A stretch of 64,000 nt of DNA, from assembly GCF_008831285.2 (NCBI RefSeq), contig NC_045145.1:4256723-4320722 (forward strand), in the 5' to 3' direction. A model generated the notes under the pieces. That model was not told the origin of the DNA, did no database searches, and was given only the letters and a program-made list of their open reading frames with translations. Shown in pieces: positions 23,332 to 33,420 of this stretch (positions are counted from its first letter, which is position 1; each line of letters opens with the position of its first letter). A program made the position numbers and the translations under genes. Source of the stretch: Nymphaea colorata (Eukaryota > Streptophyta > Magnoliopsida > Nymphaeales > Nymphaeaceae).

Positions 23332-26300
23332 TCAACCGAATGACAAACTCGACATCCCCTTGCACAAGACGACCATAAAATCTGGCAAATAGAAGGTATC
23401 CCTCAAGACTCTGTTGTTGCTCTCCTCCCAAATGTGCCACCAAGCTGAAATGAGCCACGGCCTCCCGACATGACCCCAGGAAGCAGTCAGATGGGGGAAA
23501 GGACAAAAGAGGAAAAGAAGACGAATGGAAGGTAGGTTTGGAAGACTACTAACAAGGAAAGGCCAGACAGAAGGAAGGACACTGGAGAAAAAATGGCAAG
23601 AAATAAAAAGATGGACCCGAGACTCAGTCGCGACAAGACATAGCGAACACTGGTTAGCCAAACTGATGCCAAGGCGTTGCAAGTGGTCAAAAGTGTTGAT
23701 ATGACCAGTAAGAAAAAGCTAGACAAAAGCAATGGCACGGGGAGATGGGCCAGGAGACCAAAGTGACCGGGGTGGAAACGACGCGATAGAAGGACCAAAG
23801 GAGGCCAGGTAGCAAGAAGAAAAGGTGAACTCACGGGTAGGTGAGGCAGAATGGGGACGTAGACGATGAGAGGTCAGCAAGGTAGAGGAAAAGAGGAAGG
23901 GCAGAAAGCATGTCGCACCAAAAGTGAGAGGGGGAGGTGTGAGAGATAGAACTATTCCAGACGCTAGGAGAAGGCAGGTCGAATTTGGAACTAATGAATT
24001 GGGTGATAGGAGAATGTTCAGTTGCTAACCGCCACCACCAAGAATACAGAGAAGACTGGCAAGCCCGACTAAGGTTGGTAACGCCAGCACCCCCAAAAAG
24101 ACGCGGAAAGGCAACCACATCCCAATGCACAAAGCGATCTGAAGGTCGATCACCATTCCAAATAATCTTACGAATAAGCTTATCAAACATATGCAAAACA
24201 GCCACAGGAGGCCGAAAGACAGACAAAGTATGTAGAGGGACCGACGCAAGGCAGTGCTTAGCTAGAGTAATACGACCTAGGAGAGAAAGCAGCTTTCCCT
24301 GCCAACATTGAAGGCTATCAGTAAGCTTCTGCTCCACTCAATTCCAAAATGAGGGTGCAGGAGGCGACAACATAATCTGAAGCCCCAAGTAGTCCATGGG
24401 TAGGCTTGTAGCCTTACACCCAAAGCAAGCTTCAGCGAGAAGCACCGTGCCCGGATTTGCGTGAATGAGGAAAATGTGACATTTGGCGGAATTGATAGAA
24501 AGACCCTAGATGAGCTCAAAAACCCGAAGGATGAGCCACGTTCTCACAATCTGTTGGTGGGAAGCACTGCCGAACAGGAGAAAATCGTCAGCATACTGAA
24601 TGGTGGAGAAAGTTTGTAAGTGGGAGAGCGAATGAGGTGTGATGAAGCAAACGACCGTTGCATGATGGAAAAACGCAGAAAAGTTCTCAACAACCAAGTT
24701 GAAAAGCAAGGGCGATAACGGGCAACCTTGACGAAAGCCACGCTCGAGACAGAAGAAATCACCACACTTCCCATTGAAGGAGACCGCAAGCTGGGCCCCA
24801 GTGACAAGCGACATGATCCACTGTCTAAACGTTAAACCAAAAGCAAGATGGGTGAGGAGGTCAGAAAGGAACTCCCAACTAACCGAGTCAAAGGCTTTAG
24901 AGATGTCCAACTTAAGGATGAATGAAGGAAGCCGTAGACAGTAAAGGGAGTGAACAACCTCATTGGCCAAGACAACCGCGTCCTACAGACGCCGACCCTT
25001 GACGAAAGCAACCTGGAAGGGGTTAATGATAGAAGGCATGATAGGCAAGCCGCAAAGAGAGCAACTTAGCAATAATCTTGTAAGGTGTGCCTAGGATGGA
25101 GATCGGGCGAAAGTGGGTGACGTCCGTAGGGTTAGGGCGCTTAGGCACCAAGACGCAAGTAGCTTGATTGAATTCCTTCAGGAAAACGGAATTGGAGGTG
25201 AACTCATTATAAAACACAAACACATCCGTGCTACAAACCTCTCAAAACGTACGAACAAATTCGACAGGGAAACCATCAATGCCGGGCACCCTACCAGAGC
25301 CAAGGGCCCAGACTGCGTTCTTGATCTCTTGATGCAGGAAGGGCCGCTCAAGAGAGATCGCACAAGAGACAGAGAGAGGAGAGAGGTGAAAATCCGGCAG
25401 CGTAGCATGGAAGCGAAGAGGTTTGGAGTAGAAATCCTGGAAATGAGCGCTCAGATGCGGGAGGATGTCATCGCCAAGGAAAACCCTACCCCCGATATTC
25501 ATGGACTGGAGCAACGTCTGACGGCGCCTTTGAGAGGCGGCCAAGTGGAAGAATCTAGAATTCTGGTCCCCATGCGCAAGCCAACCCAGCCTAGAGCGCT
25601 GCTGCTAGTGGATAGACTCCCTAATCCGCCACTCATGAGCAAGACACTGCAGACAAAGGAGATGATGATCCGCAGAAATATTGTCAGAGGCCTGGAGGGA
25701 CAGGATCTCCTCATCCCGATCGGCCACCTCCGAAAATTTGTCGTTTCAGAAAATGCCCTTCCAGGCGAGGGCCTCCCTCCTGATACAGTGCAACTTCCGC
25801 AAGAGCCTGAAAACAGCCCACCTACCAACGACTGCACGAGTCCACCAATTAGGGATGGTAGCCACAAATGATTCATCTCGGAGCCACCAAAGCTCAAAAC
25901 GGAACCTGGCATGCCCAATACCAGCCTTACCCCGAAGAAGGGAAAGGAGCAGTGGAGCGTGATCAGACAAGTGCCTCGGACAAAGAACCGAGGAGGACGA
26001 TGGAAAAACAGAGAACAACTCGGGCGAGAGGAAGATATGGTCCAACCTACGGAGGACCGGAGTAAATGTACCATTAGTCGAAGGTACATCAAAAAGACTG
26101 AACTCATCAACGAGCGATCGAAAAGCAGACATAGACGGGCCAGAAGTGACAGTGGAGGATGAGTCAGCAGGACTAAGCAAACAGTTGAAGTCTCCCACCA
26201 GCAGCCAAGGTGAAGCTGCAAGCTGGCGAACCTGATGCAGCTCAGCCCACAGCTGTCCATGCAAAGCCCTAACGCAAGGTCCATAGACCGCAGTAACCAA

Positions 26301-26603
26301 GACCGGACCATTTGGCTGGAGTCCGCTGAGAGAACCAGAGATAGAGTACCTACCGACATGCACAACAGCCCCCGTAAGGGGTGGAGACCAAGCTAGCAGG
26401 ATGCCGTCAGCAGCTCCACAAGCTGTAAGGAATCCAAAGGACGGTTGACGCAACAAAGTACGAACACAAGCGTGAGAGATGACAGGCAACTTGGTCTCAA
26501 CCACGATTAGCACCGAAGGTCCATGCTGACGGATCCAAGAAGAGAGATATCTACGCCGATAATGGGTACTGAGGCCCCGCACATTCCAACATGCAACCCT
26601 CAT
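23332..26603 (-). pseudogene. LINE ORF2: endonuclease and reverse transcriptase, frameshifted
   Basis: ORF2 starts MRVACWNVRGLS (ATG 26603-26601), the N-terminus of an L1-type AP endonuclease. Other endonuclease motifs are VVETKL, VTAVYGP, LLVGDFN, RLDHIFLS and LSDHAPLLL. The endonuclease frame closes at 25746. Reverse transcriptase pieces follow in several frames: ALGSGRVPGIDGFPVEF (about 25290), VLVPKRPNPTDVTHFRPISI (about 25130), KLDISKAFDSVSW (about 24900), RQGCPLSPLLFNL (about 24730) and the catalytic YADD (about 24590). A C-terminal segment (24337-23831) has the LSLLGRITLAKHCL type of motif. The last piece (23682-23332) has a CSLC...H...C pattern like the zf-RVT domain. Repeated frameshifts show the element is dead. 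Confidence 0.88.
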
Positions 26604-27403
26604 GGGGAAACCACGTGAAGCAATGCACGCCTGGCTGCCTTGGCGGCACCAAGAGGGAGGATGGAGGCTGCGAAAGCCCCAATCCTACGCAATTCCCGCC
26701 ACAACCTAGCCAGGATGGAGTGGGAGACCGGTGCCACAGCGGCAACAAAAGTGGAACGCAACAAATCAAGTTGCTCTGGCGGAAGAGAGACCTTAAGAGC
26801 ATCAAGCGCATCCGAGAGGGAGATGCCTAACTCAGCATCCAACCAGGGGGCAACAGGTGGCAACCTATCGGGCAGGGAGTGACAAACCACTGGTCTAGTG
26901 GTGGGAACAAGCAACTGAACAGGGGAGGACGAGGGGGCAGAGGTCGATGCATACTCAGACCGTAGGGCGGGGGAAAAAGAGCCAACACAAGGGATGTGGG
27001 GGAGGGCAGCGGTAACAGGTGGAAGGGGCAGGTAGGCGGGGTTTTGAGGAGAGCCGCGACTGAGTCTAGGGAGCAGAATATACAGGGAACGCAAGTCGGA
27101 GCTAAAGCTACTGTCAAAAGAAACAGAAGAAACCCAAAGCAGATAGGCAAAGGAGGAGGTCCTGGGCGTAAGGGTGGGGCATAAGGGGGCCAGTAACCAA
27201 TGTAAAGAGCAACGTACAGGCAACAGAGGGAGAAAGGCTGACTGGGGGTGCCGAGAAGGCAGAGGCCAAGACAACGCAGGCCGCAGTCGAACAAGAGCGA
27301 ATAACAACAGCAACCTCATGGGGGCGACCCCCTGCCGACGGGCGGGCAGCCGAAAGTGACGATGCGGACGACTGGACGTCGCCAAGGTCAGACTTATCAG
27401 CAA
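26600..27403 (-). pseudogene. LINE ORF1 (gag-like) region
   Basis: An open frame of 267 codons, rich in Pro, Leu, Ser and Ala, ending at 26600. Its stop overlaps the ORF2 start in an ATGA arrangement (26600-26603), compatible with termination-reinitiation. No zinc knuckle is visible, so the ORF1 label comes mainly from position upstream of ORF2. The true start may lie upstream, toward 27480. Confidence 0.55.
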
Positions 27404-27490
27404 ACATCGTCGGGTCGGGGCATCCCGAGGTGGACTTGCGTGAAGCCCCAGCTCGCGAAGCAGGAAAAGGAAAGGGCAAGCAAGGTACCT

Positions 27491-27491
<1 letters not shown>

Positions 27492-27545
<54 letters not shown>
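27492..27545. repeat. (AG)n microsatellite in the psi3 leader
   Basis: A pure AG run of about 54 bp ends one base before the psi3 ATG and lies between that ATG and the antisense LINE. GA runs are common in plant 5' UTRs, so this could be the old UGT leader. Confidence 0.9.
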
Positions 27546-27546
<1 letters not shown>

Positions 27547-27549
<3 letters not shown>

Positions 27550-27905
27550 GTTACCCCCCATGCCCTCGTCGTCCCCTTGTGCGCCCAAGGCCATGTTGCA
27601 CCTCTCATGGAACTCTCACACCATCTAGCTGATCAAGATGTTCTCGTTACCTTTGTGTACACAGAATTTATACACAAGCATGTCATGGCGGCACTGCCGG
27701 AAAACTTCTGCAGCAATTACAGTGGGAGAATCCGGTTGGTTACCATCCCCGACGGTGCAGTTAACAATGAGGAACGCTTAAACTTTTCAAAGCTGTTTCC
27801 CCTCTTGCATCCCTAGAGCTGCCTTCTGGCCAGCCTCAGCCTGAATGTTGTTCATCCTCTTCAATATTCCAACGTTGATGGATGCCGGAGTCATAGATCT
27901 AAATG
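27547..27905 (+). pseudogene. UGT pseudogene psi3, exon 1
   Basis: Starts at ATG 27547 and reads MVTPHALVVPLCAQGHVAPL, keeping the putative catalytic His of the AQGH motif, then TAALP-like and RIRLVTIPDG segments. It is 359 bp against 487 bp in the intact copies. About 128 bp, not a multiple of three, are missing near 27812, so the frame stops at 27814-27816 and the segment from RAAFWPAS to the intron is in another frame. The donor AATG|GTAAGG at 27902-27910 is preserved. It is more diverged from alpha and beta than they are from their partners, so it represents a third lineage. Confidence 0.9.
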
Positions 27906-29655
27906 GTAAGGCCTCTGTTCCAGATATGTATTTTGATGCACTTTTTCTCCATGTTTGCATATTCATGGTATTGAGTGGTAACGGGTTAATTGCATACTAT
28001 GAGATATTTGTGCAAGAAGTGAATTTTGAAAAACCAACTTAATTTTTTGGTTGACAACTTAAGGAATTAGTACTTTATACCGTCGAATATTCAGTTCTTA
28101 AAAAATGTTATTTGCACATCTGTATGGTCTAGTTTTAGGGATCGACTCTCCTGATTGTTGAACAATCTAAGCCATTGTTCTTGGAATGTAATAGAGGAAA
28201 AGGCTGAAACAAATGATAAGTAATGTGTGCCTCATAGGGGTTTGAAGTTCGAATTTCATGACTGTTGTCACGTTTTGGTGTGTTATTCTTCTAAGCGTGT
28301 AAATGACGTCAAACACAATGCTCCAATTGAATGATATACTATAGGTTCACCCAAGTCCTTAAGCAAACTAGAAACTTGGAAAATCTGGGCCACACCTTCA
28401 GTTTTCAAGAACATACTCTTAAGAATTGACAATATCAATGTCCTATCCGATATAATGAATTAAATGAAAATCCACACCAATTTCTTAATCGAATATTAAA
28501 ACTTTTTTCATATCCGATTTTTTCAAAATAGACTGATCTGGTATCTCATCCAATTATTGACATTCCTATCTCCGTCAACTTTTGAATGCATCGACCTGGT
28601 AGGTTTGGATCCACTAGCAAACATATGATCCAAAGTCTCCTCGTTAGGAATAACCTTGTGAATATTTGATTTCTTTCCATAGTGTATCTTTTTGTCGGAA
28701 TACATCCAAGATGACCAGGATTTCACATTTTCGTGATTTTTGTTTTCCAAATTCAAGCAATCGGAAATGGGGAGTTTTACAACTGTAGTTTTGTTCACAT
28801 AAGTAATTTACAGTGTTAAAAGTTTAGTATTGTTTGTGTAGAACGTGATTTTCTGTTTCCAGTAAATTAAAAATTCACAAAATCATGTAAATGCTGAGAA
28901 ACGGTATCCACCTTTTTAGCAATTGCCAACAAATTAAAATAAAGGTCATATTAAGAAAATGGGAAACTGAATAAGAATATTAGAACCAAAAGATAATCCT
29001 TAAACGTAAATTTTTAAAAATAAATAGTGTACACTTAAAACGAGGGGCGGAGTCAAAAATTTTTCATGGAGGGCCAAAGTAAAATTTCTAAATTTTGACT
29101 AGGGCTAAGAAATATCATTTTTCAAAATTTTTATATAAAATAAGTGAAATTTTCTAAAATTTAGATATAATTTTTTAAAAACAAATTTTGTGTGAGACAG
29201 AGCCCATGCCGGCCCTACCTTTTGCTTGAAATTGGGTTGCGTGCACTCCATTGCATGTCCAAAATAAAACTAATCATGCCAAGTGCCACTGAACTACTCT
29301 CGTCCACATGCTGTTACCGTCGCTTTCAATCCGCTTCAAGATTAAGGAGCAAACAAATGTGCAATTTCTTTCTCCTCCTTGTGTGCTTTGCTTCTTTACG
29401 CACACTTTGTTTTCAGTGATCTTCATATTGATGCAATGACAGCCTCATAGATATCTTTACGCACACTTTGTTTTCAAGTTATCTTCCTATTGATGCAATG
29501 ACAGCCTGAGGTACTGCTAAACGGTTGGCCCATGACACTACCTACTGTTTTTTTTTTTTGGAAAATAAATTAAATTATATTTTGCTTTAATCTTGAGATG
29601 AAATGAATTTCATCTATTACTAAAAGGAAGAATATTTTTGCTGACATGGTAATAG
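27906..29655 (+). other. Intron of psi3
   Basis: A 1.75-kb A/T-rich intron with a GTAAGG donor and GGTAATAG acceptor. It holds a remnant of the GGGATGTCAATA-type MITE (about 28430-28565) and a 61-bp tandem duplication (29393-29508, with TCTTTACGCACACTTTG in each copy). No coding sequence was recognised. Confidence 0.65.
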
Positions 29656-30082
29656 GGTTTCCAAAAGACGGCAAATTAGTCCAACTTTCTGAAGGGTTAC
29701 CAGCCTTCAACCCAGCCCACCTGTTATTTGGAGACACCACGCAACAGGAGATTTTCTTCAAGTACCTCTAGAAGTGCGTCGAGTCCATGAAAGGGATAGA
29801 TCACATCCTCTGCAACTCATTTTCAGAGATTGAATCGCCATTTCTCAAGCTCATCAACAATCCACTCCCAATCGGTCCTCTTCTCTCAACCAGCACTTCC
29901 GAGCACCAGCCATCTTCGTTCTGGGCTGAAGACTTTAGCTGCATCAACTGGCTCGATCGACAACCAGCTTGCTCAGTCATCTATGTTTCACTGGGGAGCA
30001 CCACGATACTCAGCAAGCACCAACTGGGCGAGCTTGCTCTTGGGCTCAAGCTCACTGGAAGACCATTCCTCTGGGTCTCTAG
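29656..30082 (+). pseudogene. psi3 exon 2, 5' part
   Basis: Begins after AG 29654-29655 and matches the linker region of the intact UGTs (LVQLSEGLPAF, then CNSFSEIESPF and IGPLL), then VIYVSLGSTTIL, up to GRPFLWVS. There is a TAG stop at 29769-29771 before KCVESMKG, and four residues are missing where the intact copies read WLPF or WVPF. The exon is cut by an antisense Copia; TCTAG at 30078-30082 is the left target-site copy. Confidence 0.92.
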
Positions 30083-30447
30083 TGTTGGAACAAAGTATAA
30101 GCAAAGCAGCGGAAACTTGAGCGATCCTTCAGCCACGACTCAGCAACAGCACCTGTGACAAAATAGAAAAGGAAGAAGCAAGAGAGAAATTGATTTTGGG
30201 GGTTTGCTTCTGAGAGGCGCAGGTTGATTAAAAAACTATCAGCCATTAGATGAATAGATGTTGCGTTTTATATACCGCCTCTCAGGATTTCCCCAATCCC
30301 AGCTACGGTTATGGCATGGAGATTTATTATTAAGAATTAAAACGGAAACATTAATATTGTGATTTATTTCCTACTTTAATTCTGTAACTGCGGAATCTCC
30401 TTTGCAGTTACAAAGAAAAGGATAGGGCTCATGGCTACTACCCAACA
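30083..30447 (-). repeat. LTR of Copia-2 (3' LTR in element orientation)
   Basis: A 365-bp LTR bounded by TG...CA, directly followed on the + strand by TCTCCCACTT, the complement of the polypurine tract. Confidence 0.92.
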
Positions 30448-30608
30448 TCTCCCACTTGGACATGAGACCGTTAGTTTGCTTCCACTTTATGTGGGTTTTC
30501 TGTTTCTAAGTTACGAGGTTTTCCATAATTGGTTTGTCCATTGTAACTTGAATTTAGTTCAATGTTTGTAGCGAGGTTTTCCATTCAAGGTTTTTCCATC
30601 GCAACCTT

Positions 30609-31265
30609 TCAAATATATCGCAGCCCCATATGGGCTACATGTGGTAACAAGTCTTCTGATATTCCCTTGGTAAGGGGATCTGCTACCATGTCATTGGTAG
30701 ACATGTATTCAACTGAGATTTCATTTTTCTCAATCATTTCATGGACATAATGGTATTTCACCATTATATGTTTACTCTTTGAGCTCACAGCTCCATTTTT
30801 CATAAGTGATATCGCTGCCTGATTATCACAGTATAGTTGAACTGGTTCATGATCAAGATCTAATTTCAAGTCTTTCAAGAACCGATTTATCCAGACAGCA
30901 AATGTGGTGACAACATTACATGCTACATATTCTGCTTCTTGTGTGTGTTGAGCAACACATCCTTGTTTCTTACAGGACCAGGCTATTGCCCCACCTCCAA
31001 AGAGAAATACATATACAGATGTGGATTTACTGTCATCTTTACAACTAGCAAAATCTGCATCAGTATAGCCAACTAAAGTAAGATCAATCACTTGATAAGA
31101 CAATTTCAGTCCTTTAGTTCCTTTTTTATACCAAAAAATTCTTTTAACCACTTGCCAGTGAGGCCAACCAAGATGACTTTGGTAACGACTCACAAGACCA
31201 ACAAGAAAGCTTATGTCTGGTCTTGTACAAAGCATTAGATACATTAAACTAATAATAGCCTGTGC
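30609..31265 (-). pseudogene. Copia-2 pol remnant (RT end and RNase H)
   Basis: The frame reads LMYLMLCTRPDISFLVG, then YTDADFASCKDDSKSTS, FGGGAIAWSCKKQ, YCDNQAAISL, SKHI and DPLTKGI, the usual end of Copia pol. It is open over the whole recognisable part. In element orientation, Copia similarity begins abruptly at about 31265; protease, integrase and most of reverse transcriptase are absent. Confidence 0.9.
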
Positions 31266-31299
31266 ATAATTTAAAAAAATTTTAGCAAAAATGTTGCAC

Positions 31300-32572
31300 T
31301 TTAATTTCTGAGAAATGTAACAGCATTTTTTTTTAAAAAAAAAATAACGCATAAGCGGTGGGCTGTTTTTGTAATTTTAAAGATTTGCTATAAATACCCC
31401 TCCGAACCGCATTTTCCTCATTTTTCGCTCGACACTCTCTCTCCTCTTGAGAGCTCCTCTCTCCTAGGGTTCGCTGGTATCGTCTCTTCCACTCGGACTC
31501 GGCTCATCCCTCCTTCACTGCCGCCAGTTCCAAGTTTTCCTCCACCGCCACCGTGCCTCTTCTTGTCACCCCCATCGCTCTTCCTTGCTGCCGGTTCATT
31601 CTCGTCACAAGGAAGGGGGAGCAGAGAGAGACACACTTGGTTTGGGGAGATCGTCTCCCTCACGGTGGCAAAGCTGAAAAAAAATGGGAGCAACCCAGGA
31701 GGCGGGAGCGAGCAACCTAAGGCCATTATTCCTCTGTTTTGAGTTTTTGGGTTACCGTCACCATCGTCCTGGGCTATTACTGTTACCACAGCTGTCAGAG
31801 GATCTCCTCTGTGGGATAGACAGATGGAGCTAAACTCAGCACAGCAGAGAACTCAGAAGATTCAACAAGTTCGGGCGTCTGGGTCTTGTTTGAAAGGTCA
31901 TTAGAAAAAAAAAAGAGAACTGAGCTCCACTCGCGAAGGCCACATTATCATGGGGTTTTGGTAGCAGTCTACCCCTTCTACCCGAACTCCCAGTTACTAC
32001 CGCCACACAGAAGGTTATAGACCGGGCGATGTCTATTTTTAAACGACAAAGGGAAGTAGAAAACAGAGGAGTTTGAAAGTTCAAAAGAAAACTGCCTCTT
32101 CAGTTGCGACAGAAAGAAGGTACATAGAGTTTTCTCTTTTTCATGTGCCTCTGTTTTATATTAACCATAGTAGGCTCAGCAACTGTCGCTGGAGGCGCAA
32201 ATCTGTTTCTGTTTGCCTTAGCAATAGAGTGTAGTGTTTTATGAACAAAACAGGCTCTGTTTTCGGTTTCTCAGAAACACAGAGACGGAGGAAAAACAAA
32301 GGATGCGTGATACAGAAACCTCTCCCTCTCGGTCTCTCACCAAAAACACTGTTGGAGCACGTGATTCAGAAACGAGAGAGTTTCAAAAACTAATTAAGTT
32401 TAGCATACTTCATGCTTCAAATCAATATAGCCTAGCATGCATTTATTTTCAGAAGCTGGAGCTTAAAACAACATGATACACAGGCGACTAGCATGCTCAC
32501 ACAGTTAATATGATCTTCACAGGCACGACAAAGATCAAGATCGAATTTCACTTACTGGAATTCGACAAGTAT
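31300..32572. other. Non-Copia internal DNA of Copia-2 (gene-leader-like)
   Basis: This fills the place where gag-pol should be. On the + strand, opposite to the element, there is a TATA-like CTATAAATA at 31388-31396, then a CT-rich stretch around 31432-31470 that includes CTAGGGTTC, and C-rich DNA typical of plant 5' leaders. No conserved protein was recognised on either strand. It may be captured host promoter and leader DNA or a rearranged element leader. Confidence 0.45.
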
Positions 32573-32586
32573 GGCTTTGATACCAA

Positions 32587-32949
32587 TGTTGGAAAAAGGA
32601 TAACCAAAGCAGCGGAAACTTGAGCGATCCTTCAGCCACGACTCAGCAGAAGCACCTGTGACAAAATAGGAAAGGAAGAAGCAAGAGAGAAATTGATTTT
32701 GGGGGTTTGCTTCTGAGAGGCGCAGGTTGATTAAAAAACTATCAGCCATTAGATGAATAGATGCTGGGTTTTGTAGACCGCCTCTCAGGATTTCCCCAAT
32801 CCCAGTTACGGTTATGGCATGGAGATTTATGGTAAGAATTAAAACGGAAACATTAATATTGTGATTTATTTCCTGCTTTAATTCCGTAACTGCAGAATCT
32901 CCTTTGCAGTTACAAAGAAAAGGATGGGGCTCAGGGCCACTACCCAACA
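32587..32949 (-). repeat. LTR of Copia-2 (5' LTR in element orientation)
   Basis: A 363-bp LTR preceded on the + strand by GGCTTTGATACCAA, the complement of the initiator-Met primer site, and followed by target-site copy TCTAG. Confidence 0.92.
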
Positions 32950-32954
32950 TCTAG

Positions 32955-33420
32955 ACCTACCATTATGGAGAATAATGCAGCTGTATATCCGGAAGGATTC
33001 ATGGATCGAGTCGAAAGGCGGGCACTCGTTGTGGAATGGGCTCTGCAAAACGAAATACTCTCCCATCCGTCGGTTGCATGTTTCCTGACTCATAGTGGCT
33101 GGAACTCAACCATGGAAGGGCTGTTCAATGGGGTCCCCATGTTGGGTTGGCCTTACTTTGCTGATCAGTTTCTAAACCAGACCTGCATAGTTGATCTGTG
33201 GAAGGTGGGCTTGAAGTTAGTGAGGGATGAGGATGGTGTTGTTGGGAAAGAAGAAGTGAAAAAGAAAATAGAGGATTTGATGAATGATGAAGGAATCAGA
33301 GAGAGAGTTAGTGACATGAAAGAGAAGGGAAAGAAGGCGGTGATGGAAGGTGGTGCTTCCTTTGATAATATCAAAGGATTTGTGCTCACCATAAAGAAGG
33401 AGGCAGGAAATCAAGATTGA
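32955..33420 (+). pseudogene. psi3 exon 2, 3' part
   Basis: Resumes psi3 after the Copia element at the codons following WVSR. It reads YPEGFMDRVERRALVVEWAL into a PSPG box with changes: LQNE where the others have PQKE, HSGW instead of HCGW, and EGLF for EAVS. The box still ends FADQ. The C-terminal helices run open to TGA at 33418-33420. This part alone has no stop, but the gene is broken upstream by a deletion, a nonsense codon and the insertion. A possible poly(A) signal AATAAA lies near 33462. Confidence 0.92.

Larger units (their letters stand above)
23090..27480 (-). mobile_element. L1-like LINE, antisense, degenerate
   Basis: A non-LTR retrotransposon of about 4.4 kb read on the minus strand: an ORF1 remnant, then ORF2 with AP endonuclease, reverse transcriptase and a C-terminal zinc-binding segment. 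Its 5' end abuts the (GA)n tract just before the ATG of UGT pseudogene psi3. The 3' end near 23090-23130 is a GA-rich run on the + strand. No clear poly(A) tail or target-site duplication was found, so both borders are approximate. Confidence 0.85.
30083..32949 (-). mobile_element. Copia LTR retrotransposon (internally replaced) in psi3 exon 2
   Basis: LTRs lie at 30083-30447 and 32587-32949, both TGTTGGAA...CCCAACA, with target-site copies TCTAG at 30078-30082 and 32950-32954. On the minus strand the primer site TTGGTATCAAAGCC is at 32586-32573 and the polypurine tract AAGTGGGAGA at 30457-30448. Between them only the end of pol (RNase H) is recognisable. About 1.2 kb next to the primer site is not Copia coding sequence. 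The LTRs differ at some 15-20 positions by eye, fewer than in Copia-1. The element cannot encode its own machinery. Confidence 0.93.

Noticed and set aside
25113-25871. 252-codon + strand frame
   Set aside because: It is the reverse strand of LINE ORF2, whose endonuclease and RT motifs are clear on the minus strand.
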